The notes under the pieces are model-generated. The model searched no databases and was not told the origin of the DNA. It worked only from the letters and a program-made list of their open reading frames with translations. A DNA stretch of 64,000 nt from Pleodorina starrii. Lineage: Eukaryota > Chlorophyta > Chlorophyceae > Chlamydomonadales > Volvocaceae. The stretch's first letter is position 1. Each line of letters starts with the position of its first letter. Positions 22,171 to 34,194 of the stretch are shown here, in pieces. The position numbers and the translations under genes are program-made. Where the stretch lies: NCBI GenBank assembly GCA_030267565.1, contig BRXU01000003.1:310001-374000 (forward strand), written 5' to 3'.

Positions 22171-25100
22171 CCCTCCCTTCCCCCCATCCCCCCCACCGCT
22201 AACGCCGTCTCCGTCTCCGCTGCGATATCTTCTTTATACCCCCTCCCCCCCCAAACACCCTCCCCCCCCACCTGAACGCCGCCACCAGCTCAGTGGGAAG
22301 CTTCTGGATGAACCCCACCGTGTCCGACATCAGGATCTGGAAGGAAGGAAGGACATCCAGGGAGGGAGGGAGGGAGGGAGGGAGGGAGGGAGGTAAAAAG
22401 AAAATACCGCAGCGGAGGAGGAGACGGCCAGGGAGGGCGGGGCCGAGGGAGGGAGGGAGGGAGGGAGGGAGGGCAGGGGGAGGGAATTTTGCTGCGTTGA
22501 AGAGCAAACGCAGACACAGACAGACAGGCAGGCAGGGAGGCAGGGAGACAGCGCACTCCCTCCTCCCATTCCTCCCCCCCTCTCTCTCACACACACACAC
22601 ACACCCGCACCCCCCCCCACCCCCCCCGCAACCCCCACCTCCTTGTTCCCCTTGAGCCTCAGTCTGCGTGTGGTTGGGTCCAGGGTGGCGAACAGCTGGT
22701 CCTCAGCCAACACACCCGCATTGGTCAGCGTGTTGAGAAGGGTGCTCTTGCCTTTGATAGGGGGGGGGGCGAGGCGGGGGGGGGCGGGGGCGGGGCGGGT
22801 TATCCACGTATAGGCCGGGGAGGGGGGGGGGGTATAAAGAGAAAACCGCAGCGGAGGGGGGGGCGGGAAGGGGAGGGGGTAATAAAGACGATGCCGCAAC
22901 GGAGGGACGTAGGCGGGGGTGGGGAGGAGGTGGGGAGGGGAGGAGGGAGAGTACGACAGGGGGGTTTTGTGTGGCGGGAATGAGCCCGGGGTGGGGCGGG
23001 GCGGGATGGGGCTGCCTGTTACTGCGGGCACGAAGCCCGGCGCCAATCGAGGTCTGTGAGCGACCTGTCCCCCTCCCCGCTTTCCCCCCCCCCTTAATCG
23101 GCACTTCCCACCACCCGGGACAACCCTCCCACCCCTCTCCTCCCCACCCCAATCCCCTCCCCCACCCCTCCCCACCCCAATCCTCTCCTCTCCCCACCCC
23201 CCCCCCCTTGGGCGCTCACCCGCGTTGGTGTATCCGCAAATGCCCACCACCGGAATGGGTGTCGCCGAGCGCTTGTCCCGGTACTGCCGCCGGTGCGTCC
23301 TCACCGCCTCCAGCTCCCGCCGCAGCGCCGCCGCCTTGTCCCGCAGCAGCCGCTTGTCGATCTCGATCTGCTTCTCACCCGCGCCCTTGACCTGCCCCCC
23401 GCCCCCAACCCTGTCCAGGTGAGTCCACATCTTGGTCAGGCGGGGCAGCTGGTACTCGGTTTGGGCCAGCTCGACCTGGGAGGGGGGGAGGGGGAGGGAT
23501 TTGAAGAGTGAATTTGCAAGAATGAAGTAAGAACGGGAAGGGGGAAGGGGGGGAGGGGAGGGGAGGGGGGGCGAGGGGGTTTTGAAAAAGAGTGTAATGC
23601 AAGAACGATAAGCGCGGCGCTGCGCATCTCCGGCGATGCATCTCTCCGGCTGCTCCATTTTCCGCTCTTCCCGCCCCCTCCCTCCCCCTCCCATCCCCCT
23701 CCATCCCCCGCCCCTCCATTCCCCACCCCCCCCCCAACGCACCTGCAGCTGCCCCTCCCTCGTCTGCGCCCGTTGCGAGAAGATGTCCAAGATGAGTGCC
23801 GTACGGTCGCACACGCGCACGCTGCCCTCGCCGCCGCCCGCCGCCGCCGCCAGCTGTCGCTCCAGGTTTCGGAGCTGCCCCGGAGCCAGCTCGTCATCAA
23901 AGATGACGGTCTCAACGCCCAGAGCCGCCACCGCACGACCCACCTCGGCCACCTGGGGGGGGGGGGCCGGGGGGCGGGGGGCGGGGGGCGGGGCGGGGGT
24001 TTATCCACGTTAAGGGGGTCAGGGAGGATAGGCTGGAGAGCTGGTGCAAACGGCAGGTGAGGGCGCCCCCCCCCCAAAACACACAGGTTTCCGTAATCCC
24101 AAGGTCCCTTTGCCGCAACAAACGAAATGTAGGGCAAGCCCTCCCCCCGGCCCCCCCCCCCTCCCCCCCCCGCACCTTGCCACTCCCGATGTAGGTGGAC
24201 ATGTTGGGGGCATCCAGCAGTTGGTAGGTGGAGCCCATCACCTGGCGGTTGGGGGTTAGTGGTTGACGGGTTCGTTAGTCACTGGGTGGGTCACAGATTG
24301 GCCGGAGGGTGGGGATGGAAGGGCAGCAGAGGGGGGCGGCAGCGGCAGCCGCAGGGGGCCGGGATCCCGGGAAGGGGGGGCCCGCCCCTCGAGCCGACCG
24401 CCAGCCCAGCCACGCCCCCAGCCCAGCCACCCCCCCCCCCCCGGCCCCCCCCCCCACCCACTCGGCCTTTCGCTGCGGTTTCTTCTTCCATGTAACCACC
24501 CACCCACCCACCCACCCTTACCCGCAATCCCGCCGTCTCCGCCAGCCGCCCCAGCTCCTCCACGCTCTCCTGCACGTCGTACGTGTAACGCCGCTGCTCC
24601 CCCTTGATGGCCGCACCCACCAGGAATACCCGCTCGCGCTCGTCCTCGGGGGGAAGCTGCGCGGGAGGGGGGGGTGCACAGGGTTTGTACGACAGTTGTA
24701 CGACAGGGGGAGTTGGTGTACACGACGAGTGTAAGAAGAAGAAGAAGTACGACGATATGCATGGTCAACATGCAGGGTCAACATGCATGCACGGATTTAC
24801 GGCCGCGACCCCCAGATGGGAGCAGCGGTGCGGCGGGCACCTCGGGCAAGCTGTGCGTGTGTGTGTATGTGTGTGTTAGGCGTGTGTGTGTGTGTACCTG
24901 TGTAGGCATGTGTGTGTAGGCGTGTATGTGTGTGCGTGTGCGTGGCAGCAGGAGCTGCTGCTGGTGGCCCCGCCCTTGCAGCGCTCAAGAGGCCGGGGGT
25001 TGGTGTGGTGTGGTATGGGCCATGGGAGTGTGGTCTGGCCTTGCTCTTGCTTATAATTTCTCACACACAAGAATGGGGTCTCACACACACATATGAAGAA

Positions 25101-25483
25101 TGGGAGAGGCAGGCTCACTTCGATCTGTCGACCGGGGGTCCGCTGCCGCTGCCCGGCTTGCTGCTGCTGCTGCGCCTCGACCAGGGCACTTTCAAAGGAT
25201 TGCGCCAGCGCGCTCTCCTCCGAGACCTGAGCTGAGCATCTCGCCACCTGTATATATCGGCGAAGGAGGCCCGCGGGCGTGAGCAGCCAGGGGCGGTGGC
25301 GTGGTGCGGGGATGGACGGCCGTCCCGTCAACCAACCACCGTGCTGGGACCGAGCCGCACCCGAGCTGGAACCGCAGCAGCAACTGGAACGGGGAGCAGC
25401 AACTGTCCTCTGCGAAGTCTGGCGTGAACGTGCACCGAGGGACAGCGGCCCAGCGCTCCCAGCGCTGTCGCGCTGGGCGACAT
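21176..25483 (-). CDS. HFLX: Plastid HflX GTPase
   Basis: HflX GTPases bind ribosomes, and in bacteria split stalled ones; this copy probably acts in the plastid. Exons on the minus strand: 25483-25361, 25247-25119, 24656-24522, 24241-24176, 23952-23743, 23475-23220, 22751-22639, 22336-22272, 21899-21716, 21529-21176. They total 1635 nt and encode 544 aa, all in phase. The first exon is a transit peptide rich in Ala, Arg and Val. The HflX-specific N-domain shows ERVFLVGAAIKG, STYIGSGKV, VIFDDELAPGQLRNLERQL, DRTALILDIFSQRAQTREG and MWTHLDRVGGGG followed by GAGEKQIEIDKR. GTPase motifs are G1 GYTNAGKST (about 300-308), G3 DTVGF (349-353), G4 NKID (417-420) and G5 SGRTGEG. The C-terminal domain follows and ends in an acidic Gly/Glu tail. 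The start at 25483 was chosen because it joins by a phase-0 intron to VARCSAQVSEE and supplies the transit peptide. Confidence 0.95.
22081..22170 (+). repeat. (AC)45 dinucleotide microsatellite
   Basis: An uninterrupted 90-bp AC tract lies in intron 8 of the HflX gene. It should be highly polymorphic. Confidence 0.99.
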
Positions 25484-25915
25484 TGGGAAAGTGTGTAACG
25501 AGACGAAGTTCAGTCCAACCCAGTGTTTCGTTCTCTGCAGTATCTTCTTGTTATGATAAATGTTTCAGTTGGTGTTCCTTTGCGGCTTTCCCGGCGCCAG
25601 GCTCTTCGGGTTAGTACGGCTTGTCCGGCATCACACACAGCAGCCCGCACACCAAGCAGTGGTACTAACTTCCCAAGCAGCGTTTGCCTTGGCCGTTGTT
25701 GCACTTGCAAAAGCCCTTTTCAGACATCTTCACGGGCAAGCAGACCGCGTCGAGGACAGTCTTCGTTCCGTTCACTCGCTCTTTGCCATGACGAGACGTT
25801 GAACCAACATCACTATTGAAAGTTTTGATACAATCAGTCGCAAAGTAGTAGTCGGAGACTTCCGTGTAACGCAGCCCGCAAAGTTGTGCGGGCTGCCCAG
25901 TTAAGTGTTTAGCCA
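25484..25915. promoter_or_regulatory. Bidirectional promoter region HflX / CK2 alpha
   Basis: 432 bp separate the two divergent start codons (25483 on minus, 25916 on plus), so regulatory elements for both genes must be close or shared. No TATA box is obvious. Confidence 0.5.
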
Positions 25916-28900
25916 ATGCCGCCAAATCATGACGCGGTCGTCCATCGCGCCCGCATCTATGCGGACGTCTGCACAGAAAAAGAGCCAGAGTACAGTGACT
26001 ATGAGCACTTGAGCATCGCCTGGGGAGACCAGGAGCATTACGAGGTGGGTGCGGGCGATTATATGAACGATGTAACATTGAATGACACTACATGCTGTCC
26101 TAGGGGGTGAAGTCTTGGCGCGCACACGTGCATGGGCGGCTGGTCGCGCATCGTGCGCGTGTGCGCCTTCTAGACTCCTGCTCCGTCGCACCCTGCCCCG
26201 TTCCAGGTGGTTCGAAAGGTCGGGCGGGGCAAGTACAGCGAGGTGTTTGAGGGCGTCAATGTGTCGGGGGAGACACCGACACGGTGTGTCATCAAAATCC
26301 TCAAGCCCGTGAAAAAGAAAAAGATTTTTCGCGAGGTCAAGATTCTGCAGAACCTGCAGGGAGGGCCCAACATCATCACGGTAGGGCCCCGGGTCCCATT
26401 GACCCTTGGTTCGGGTAAAACTGGGGTTGCTGGCCTTGCTTGGGAGTCGCTGGTAACAACCAGCCAGTGAGGAAGGTGCAGGTAGTGGGGTCATGAGCGC
26501 GACGCAACGGCTTGTTGGTACTGGTTGCAGCACCGGTATATGGGAGCGGGGTAACCACATGCCACCAGACAGGCGACAGCCACCCGCGCGCCTCCACGTC
26601 GCCTGCCTCCATGTCGCCTGCCTCCACGTCGCGCACCTCTTCAGCTTTGGGACCACACCGGACCGCACTGCCTGCTTCAGACCCAATCCGCAAGCTGCGA
26701 CCCCGTAGCTCTGTACCACGCCCCCACCCGCGTAGCGTACTGTACTGTACTGTACTGGACAAGTCAACCCTCGGCCTGCCCTCCACCCACCGTGTACCCT
26801 GCTGCTCCTTCCGCCGCTGCTGATGCTTGCGCTGCGCTGCGCGCTGCCACGGCTGAGGCCGTGGGTCGGTTGTCCAGGGCCCGGGCAACCGACCCACGCG
26901 GCGCGTGTCCACCTGCGTATCAGCTGCTTCCTTCCGCTCCTCCATCCTCCGGGTAAATCACCATCACTCTGCCGCCGCCGCGGCCGCTGTGTCGCCCCTG
27001 TGTTGACCCCACCCTGCCGCCGCCGCCGCTGTGTCGCCCTCACCCCACCCCCCCACAGCTCATGGACATTGTGAAGGACCCGCACTCGCGCACGCCGAGC
27101 CTCATATTCGAGTACGTGGAGAACGCGGACTTCAAGGTACGGCCCGTACGGGCTGGGCGGGCAGCAGTACACGGGGGCAAAAGCAGTACATGGTGCGGTG
27201 CGGGGTCCCGCAGTTGCTGGGTGTTGCATATGGCGATATGGGTCGGGTCGGAAGGAAGGAAGGGAGGCTGCAGCGGAGGGTGGGTTGCAGCCAAGGGGGC
27301 GATGGATGGCCACAGGGCGGGTGCTGCCCCCGAAGGGAGACAACAGCGATCGGGCAAGGGCGATTGGTCGATGCCCAACGTGTCGCGGAGAGGCGGGCGG
27401 GCAGGGGGGGGGGCGGCCCCATCTACCATGTACCGTTCGACCTCACCACCAGCAGTCCATTCTTTCCGGTGGCCGCCTTTCGCGTAACCCTTCGACTGGT
27501 CGCTCGCTCGCTCGCGCGCTCCTGGGGGGGAGTGGCGGCCGCGGCGCGGCGCAGCCCACTGCAAGCCGCTCAGCCCAAACTAACGGCAGCGGCCCCAGTG
27601 GAAAGCGGCCAGGGCGGGGTTGAAAGGATGAAGCATGAAGGATGCACGGGTGAATCCTGCTCCTATGCTCTTGTTGTGTGGCTGGCAAGACAAGAAGACA
27701 AGGGCTCGGCCCGAAGCCTAGCAGCCTAGCAGCCTAGCAGGCGGCGCTGGCCCGGAGGAATCCGAAGGCCAGCGCCCGTTGCAGGGCGCCTGCCGATGGG
27801 GTGGGGGTTTAGGGCTGCCTGCCGCTCGCACTCCCACTCCCACTGCTGCTGCCTCTGTCGACCACTGTCAGACCGCCGGCCTCGTTGGGGAGGGGCCGAG
27901 ACTCTGCGGTGCATTGAGGGGCCCCTCAGACGGGACGGGATAGGTCTTACAAGCAGCGAGCACCTGTGCTGCACCTGTGCTAATACCGGTACCAACCAGT
28001 TGCGCACTCGTTGATTCGCACTCGTTGAATCAACCCAACCGCCCCCCGGGCCCGGGCCCTCCCGCCACCCCCGCGTCTCCCTGCCCCAGGCTCTGTACCC
28101 CACGCTGACGGATCTGGACATCCGCTACTACATACACGAGCTGCTTAAGGCGCTGCACTACTGCCACAGCATGGGCATCATGCACAGGTGGGCGGGAGGG
28201 CGGGCGGGCGGGGGGGGGCGGGGAGGGGAAGGGAGGGAGGGAGGGAGGGAGGGGATGAGAGGAGGGGATGAGTGACCGGGATGGGGGATAAAGGGAGAAG
28301 GTGCTGTGCTGGGCGGGGGCTCGGGGGCCCAGGTGGGGAGGGAGGGAGGGAGGGGACGCGAGGTCCTGGAGCGCTGTGTCGGAGCCGATGAGCTGCAGAG
28401 CAGGTGGACCGGGCCGCGCTGAATGGGAAGGGAGGGAGGAGGGGGAGGGGGGAGCTATGGGCCGGGGTTCGTAGCGGTGGTGTGTGGTTCAGTGACACCG
28501 CAGTGAGGTAGTTTGGAGCGAGCGGCGCGGGGGGGGGGGGGCAGGCCTCCTGCTGTACCAACCGTCCGCGCAGGCAAGAGGCACGAGCACGCGCCCCTCC
28601 ATCTCGCTCCCTATACGTGGATAACCTACCCTGCATTCCAGGAATAGCTGCCTGCGCCTGCTGCCTACCCAACCTCGTGCGTCTTTCTTACCTGCCTGCC
28701 CTGCCTCCACAAACCGCAAAACTGCGCACACACACAGCAAAAACCCAAATCCCAAATCCCAGTGATGAATGAACATCCTGAAACCCTCCTTTCCTCCCTC
28801 CGCCCCTCCCCTTCCCTGCATACACGCACACGCCCACACACACCCATCCCCCCCTCAGGGACGTGAAGCCGCACAATGTGATGATCGACCACTCGCGGCG

Positions 28901-31449
28901 GCAGCTGCGGCTCATAGATTGGGGTCTGGCCGAGTTTTACTTTCCGGAGCGCGAGTTCAACGTCCGCGTCGCATCGCGCTACTTCAAGGTACGCGCACAA
29001 ATTGCTGGTCGGTCTTGATCGGGTTGTGCCATTTGGGGCTGCTGTGCCATCCAGGCTAGGCGCGTACTATGCGCTGTCTCCTCCCTCCCTCCCCGCCCCG
29101 CAAACACGATATCTTCCTGGGTACCCCGCCCAACACACACGTGTACACATTAATACGCACACATACATACGCACATAAAGACACACATTGTCACGCGCAC
29201 CCGGCAACCACCACAACAAAACACACACAGCCTCAGCCCCCCCACACACACCTCTTGGTTCTCATTGGTGCCTGCTGGCGGCTGCAACCAGCACCAGTAC
29301 CAGCTCCCACTTCGCATGGCTCTCAAGGTACCGTACTCGGGAGGAGTACGACAACCCCGCACCCACACCCGCGCACCCGTGCACCCGCCCCCACGCGCAC
29401 GCACCCGCGCACCCGTACCCGCGCACCCGCACCCGCCCCGCAGGGTCCTGAGCTGCTGGTGGACTACCAGCTGTACGACTACTCGCTCGACATGTGGAGC
29501 CTGGGCTGCATGTTGGCCGCCATCATATTCCGCAAGGAGCCCTTTTTCTTCGGTCACGACAACTACGACCAGCTGGTCAAGATTGCCCGGGTGCTGGGGA
29601 CTGCGGACCTGCACGCATACCTGGACAAGGTGGGGAGGTGGGGGGGTGGGGGGGGTACCTTGCTTTGCTGCGCTTGGTAGCGGTATCATTTGTGTGTGTG
29701 TGCTGTGTAGCATAGTGAGCATGGGGAGGGGTTAGAATGGGGAGGGGTAGCAAAGGGAGGGGTAGCATGGGGAGGGGTAGAGCATAGTTTTCGGGTTTTG
29801 TAGCTACATAGCTAGGGTGGTTGCCGTGAGGCTGTGGGCATCAAGGCCTCCCGCGATAGCCTCCACGGTAGCCGGCCTCCTCACCAGAAAATCCATCAAT
29901 GGACACCGACCTTGCGTCCGACCAGCTGGGCTGTCTCGGTAGATGCACTGAAGCGTCTCTGAACGTTATTATGGAACATAGAAACGGCAAAGCTGCAAGG
30001 CAGCAACTTGGCAAGGATCCCAGGATCCTGAGGATCCGGGCACCATTTTGATTCGGGGGCAGCTGCACGAGGCTCACACGCTCCGTACATGGAGGCGTTG
30101 CACGATAGCACCACCGCAGCAGCAGCTCGTCCGTTTACCGGTATGGACACAGCGGGGGCTGCTTGAGACAGCGGCAGACAGCGGAGCCGGCCCCAAAGAA
30201 GCAACGCATGGTCCTGCCGGACGACTAGGATTGCGACTTGGGGCGCCTCAGAGGGCAAAGGAAACACGTCGCTGGTCGGACAGCGGCAGCGGCCACACGC
30301 CACTTGAGCTGCACGTCTGCGAACGAGTCGTGTAAGCGAGCCAGCCGCTGCCGCCGCTGTCCGATCAGCGACTTGTTCCCTTTGCCCTCTGAGGCGCCCG
30401 AAGTCGCAATCCTAGTCGTCCGGCAGGACCATGCGTTGCTTCTTTGGGGCCGGCTCCGCTGTCTCCCCGCTGTCTCAAGCAGCCCCCGCTGTGTCCATAA
30501 ATGGACGAGCTGCTGCTGGTGCTGCTGCTGCTGCTCGCGCACCGCCTCCATGTACGGAGCGTGAGCCTCGCGCGGCTGACCCCGGGTCAAAAGTTTGCCG
30601 GGATCCTTGCCAAGTTGCTGCCTTGCAGCTTTGACATTTTTATGTTCCATAATAACGTTCAGAGACGCTTCAAAACCTTCAGCATAGTGAGGGGTAAAGA
30701 AATATCTATACCCGTATCTCTCTCTCTCTGTGTGTGTGTGTGAGAGAGAGAGGGGGTTTCAAGGAACTGTCCTTGCTTGGTGCCTGCGGATGCCTGCCAC
30801 CGGCCAACCCCACCCCACCTCTACCCTTGCGCGACCCATCCAGTGCACGACTCCCTACCCCCTCCGCATCGCCATCCACCAACACCCCCTCCCGCCCCTG
30901 TCTCCCCTGCCTCCCCGGCCCTCCTCCCCCTCTCCCTGTCTCGGTGTACGGCGCCGGCACGGCACACACACAGTACGGCCTGGAGCTTGACCCACAGCAG
31001 GAGGCCCTTTTGGGCACCCACAGCCGCAAGCCCTGGACCCGATTCATCAACGCCGACAACCAGCACCTCGCCTCACCGGAGGCCATCGACTTCATTGATA
31101 AGCTGTTGCGATACGACCACCAGGTGTGCGTTTTGGGTTTTAGGGTATTTGCCACAGCCGCAAGCCTTACAAAAACTACCCCCCGATACGACCATTAGGT
31201 GTTGTGTATGCTTGATGTACATACTGTATGCTTGATGTGTGGCCTCCGTCAATATCGTTTCTTGTTTTCCGTTTGTGCCTCGTTCGCCAATCGCCACACG
31301 CTCACCTCTCGCTTCACCTTGTTGCCGTCGCTTGGTCCCCCCCCCCGTCGCTTGGTCCCCCCCTTCCCCCCCAGGAGCGCATCACCTCAAAGGACGCGCT
31401 GCTGCACCCGTACTTTGACCCCGTGCGGGCCATGGCCGGGGGCGCATGA
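25916..31449 (+). CDS. Casein kinase 2 catalytic (alpha) subunit
   Basis: This is a Ser/Thr kinase that phosphorylates acidic sites and forms a tetramer with the beta subunit. Exons: 25916-26044, 26207-26380, 27059-27136, 28090-28187, 28859-28988, 29444-29629, 30974-31123, 31375-31449. They total 1020 nt and encode 339 aa, a typical length, all in phase. Motifs include the glycine loop GRGKYSEV (49-56), catalytic Lys in VIK (K73), the CK2 basic cluster KPVKKKK, HRDVKPHN with catalytic Asp161, and the DWG metal site (180-182; other kinases have DFG). [47 protein letters not shown] and LLRYDHQERIT then follow. All key residues are present. The ATG at 25916 fits the usual alpha-subunit N-terminus ([16 protein letters not shown]). 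Intron 6 (29630-30973) carries a foldback element, and a G/T-rich 3' UTR of about 1 kb follows. Confidence 0.97.
26860..26898. repeat. Perfect 13-bp hairpin in CK2 alpha intron 2
   Basis: CGTGGGTCGGTTG at 26860-26872 pairs perfectly with CAACCGACCCACG at 26886-26898, with a 13-base GC-rich loop. Confidence 0.9.
29949..30672. mobile_element. 724-bp foldback (inverted-repeat) element in CK2 alpha intron 6
   Basis: Left arm 29949-30292 and right arm 30345-30672 are near-complete reverse complements around a loop of about 52 bases. The outermost 24 bp (TGAAGCGTCTCTGAACGTTA...) match exactly, and long inner blocks match with few differences, for example GGCGCCTCAGAGGGCAAAG. Read on the minus strand, the right arm opens with [20 protein letters not shown] in a 141-codon frame; the left arm on plus has the diverged counterpart [17 protein letters not shown] followed soon by a stop. 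No clear target-site duplication flanks the element. It may be a foldback transposon, an inverted gene-fragment duplication, or a precursor of small RNAs from the transcribed intron. Confidence 0.85.
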
Positions 31450-34194
31450 GGAGGGTCGCGGCGGCGGCAGCGGTGCATGGCAGCAGCTGCGCTGAGGGCA
31501 AACGCGGCAGAGGAGGAGGAGGAAGGGCGCGGTCGGTGGGGCCCGCGCCGGCGGCGATGGGCGGCGACCTACCGTATGCAGCGGAGATTGGGAGGCGGTG
31601 GCGAAGCCGCCCGCCGCTTTACCGACCGCTGCTTGGCTCTCGCCGCGGGGCGCGGCGGACCCACCCTTTGCCCACCCGGGCCACACGCCCCCCCTGCAGT
31701 GATGCATGCATGCATGCATGGGTTTCGGAGCCGGGAGCGACCGCAGCGCATCTCAGGCTGAAGGCTGACGGCTGACGGTGCAGCAGGGAGCCAGCAGCCA
31801 GAGGCCCCGTTGCTACTGGGTGGGCCCCGCGTCGTTGACGTCGTACCCTCCTCCCCCCTGGTTTCGGAGCCGGATACTCGTATCTAAAGTCGTCGGGCCG
31901 TGTGTTGGAGAGTTGTGTGGCTGTGGCTCACGATCTTCCCAACAGCCCTGTCTGCCCTCGCGCTGTTGTTTTTGGCCTTCTGTATGTTGGGCCTCCTGTA
32001 GGGGGAGGGAGGGAGGAAGGGAGGAAGCGGCCCTTCTCAATACTTCCATGTTGCCTGTGTTGCCGTTCGTGGGTGGGCGTGGAGCCTGACGCGCGCCTCC
32101 GCCGGTTCAGGGCACGCCGCCCCACGCCAAGCCGTTGCGTCGCCCGCGTTGCGTCGCCGCTGTCGTCTCCATCGCTTTTATGGGTTCTTGTTCGCTACCC
32201 CGGTACCCCCATCAGTGCCCAGGCAGGCACCCAGCTAGCGGGTCCAACGGTTGCCCCCTCGTCCCCAAAACGAACCCAAAGATGAGCTTCGTGGCTTCGT
32301 TCCCGACGAGTCGTCTCCCTCTGTCTTGTTGCGCGTGTAGAGGGTCGAGAGGGTGAGAGAGAGGGGGAGCGAGAGCACGCTTGTGCGCATATGAGAGAGA
32401 GTGTGTGCATATGTTGTGTAATGTGCAACGAATACGGTAGGGTAGGGTGGGTACGGAGAGTAACGCGGTGGGTACCGGTAGTCCGGAGAAGGGCGGGGGC
32501 ATTCGATCGCGGTGGCTGGTGCCCGGTGCCCGGCGCGGTCCTCAGTCCGGGGTTGGGTCTTTTCCGCTCGGTGGGTCACATCCCCTACCCCAACGTCGCC
32601 GCCTTTCAAGTCGCCGCCGTTTGAGTGCTGCGGTTTCGTCGTTGTTTCCCATCTACCCAACCCTAAATCCAACCCACCGGTCGCGTCCCGCGTGCGTCGC
32701 TTTTTGCGGGATGCGGCGTTTGGTGGGACGGACAGGGGAGGCCGTGGGCTGCTGCTGGGTGGCCAGTAGGGGGAGGAGGGAGGAGGAAGATTCCGGTTGG
32801 GCGTACCGGTATATCGAAGTTTCGCAAGGCGTGGCAAAGCGAGAGTGTGTTTGCGCGTGTTTTCTCTTGTGCGCGTCTCGTTGTGTGGGTGCGTGTGTGG
32901 GAAGGAGGGTGTGAAGCGGGAGCAAAAATACACACACACACACACACACTGGATACATCACTGCCGCAGCTTGCTTGCAGCGCTTGCTGCGGGATTTTGT
33001 CTGCACATTGTCGTTGCTATGGTGCAATTAAGGTGGGCGCCTGGCGTGTGTGTTCATACGGCCTTGTTTATCAAGCCAGCCTGAGCCAGCGCCGTCCTTG
33101 GTCGTCCGTCTTGCTCACACACGTGGAAACCCCGCGTTTTTTCTGCCCGGCGCTTTTTCGTCTCCGTCAATACACCGGGTTAGCAGCGGCCGTTGGGGGA
33201 AGCTTTTGCCTTTACGCCGCCCTGCCTGGCTGGCTTCAGTGTACTTACTTAAGTGGTTGTTACCGCCGTGTGCGGCTAAAGGTGCTGCGTATTGGGAACT
33301 GATAAGGCTTGCAAATTTCCTGCCGACTTGACGGATAGCCGTTGTGGGGGGACACATGTTACGTTACGTTACCAGCCATTTTCGGCTCGTACACATGTAA
33401 TGCCTCGTGCCGGTGACGCCGCGGCGCAGCAGCAGCTGCTGCGGGCGGCGGCAGCTACACCCTAAGCCACTGTTAACGCACCATCGGCGCAGCGGCCATT
33501 GGACGTCGCGAATCGTTAAAAGTCGCTCCTTGTACGGCGTACAGACACGGTTGCCGTGTGACACGCAACAACGGCTAAAACCGCTTAAGCTTCAAATCGG
33601 TAGTCCTTCAGTGGGGCAGGTTCACCGCAGCAACCAACCACCAGCATCCAACCCTGATCCTTGGTGTGGCTAGCTTGCCACGAATTGGGGAATTGCAACA
33701 ACATCGAACTTCAACGATAGTTGACCGATCTCAACAAAGTCAACAATGTCAAATGGGGGTCCTCCGGGCCCACTTGGGGGTCCCCACTCGGGCAGTAACC
33801 GAATCGTACAACCCCCGCAGTAACGACACCCACGCCGGCGCCGCGGCGCGGGGCGGGCCACTGTACGACAACGTCTGCCAAAATTACTAATGTCTTATTT
33901 ATACGGATATATGTACCGCGCTATGAGTCTTAGGTTTAGATATGAGGTTGTACGGGTTGCAATTCCACGCCATTCCCCAATCACCACACGTCAACTCCAC
34001 ACACGACGGAAAATGCTACCGGAGACGCGGAGAGTATGTAATAATTGTGTCTACGGTCCTTGTACGGCCCTTGTACTGCAGTATCAGATCACGACTGGCG
34101 CTGCTGTATCATCATGTGCATGTGTGAATGCGCGTCTGTGTGTGTGTGTGCGTGTGTCTGTGTGTGTGTGTGTCGTCTGTGTGTATGTGTGGTG
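31450..34194. other. CK2 alpha 3' UTR and convergent intergenic region
   Basis: From 31450 to about 32430 the plus strand is G/T-rich and ends at a TGTAA, consistent with the CK2 alpha 3' UTR. Beyond this lie an (AC)n tract near 32931-32950 and (GT)n near 34138-34173, but no supported exon. The VHL-BFN gene on the minus strand ends at 34195. Confidence 0.5.
32417..32421 (+). terminator. Candidate poly(A) signal of CK2 alpha (TGTAA)
   Basis: First plus-strand TGTAA seen after the CK2 alpha stop codon, at 968 bp. It would give a 3' UTR of about 1 kb. Confidence 0.5.

Noticed and set aside
22330..23952. 540-codon minus-strand open frame in the HflX region
   Set aside because: It reads through introns between conserved HflX exons; the spliced model restores continuous family homology.
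25901..27343. 480-codon minus-strand frame antisense to CK2 alpha
   Set aside because: Opposite strand of conserved kinase exons and introns, with no domain; GC-bias shadow.
30225..30650. 141-codon minus-strand frame in the CK2 alpha intron as an independent gene
   Set aside because: It lies in one arm of the foldback element, and the other arm has a broken counterpart; treated as a captured fragment rather than a gene.
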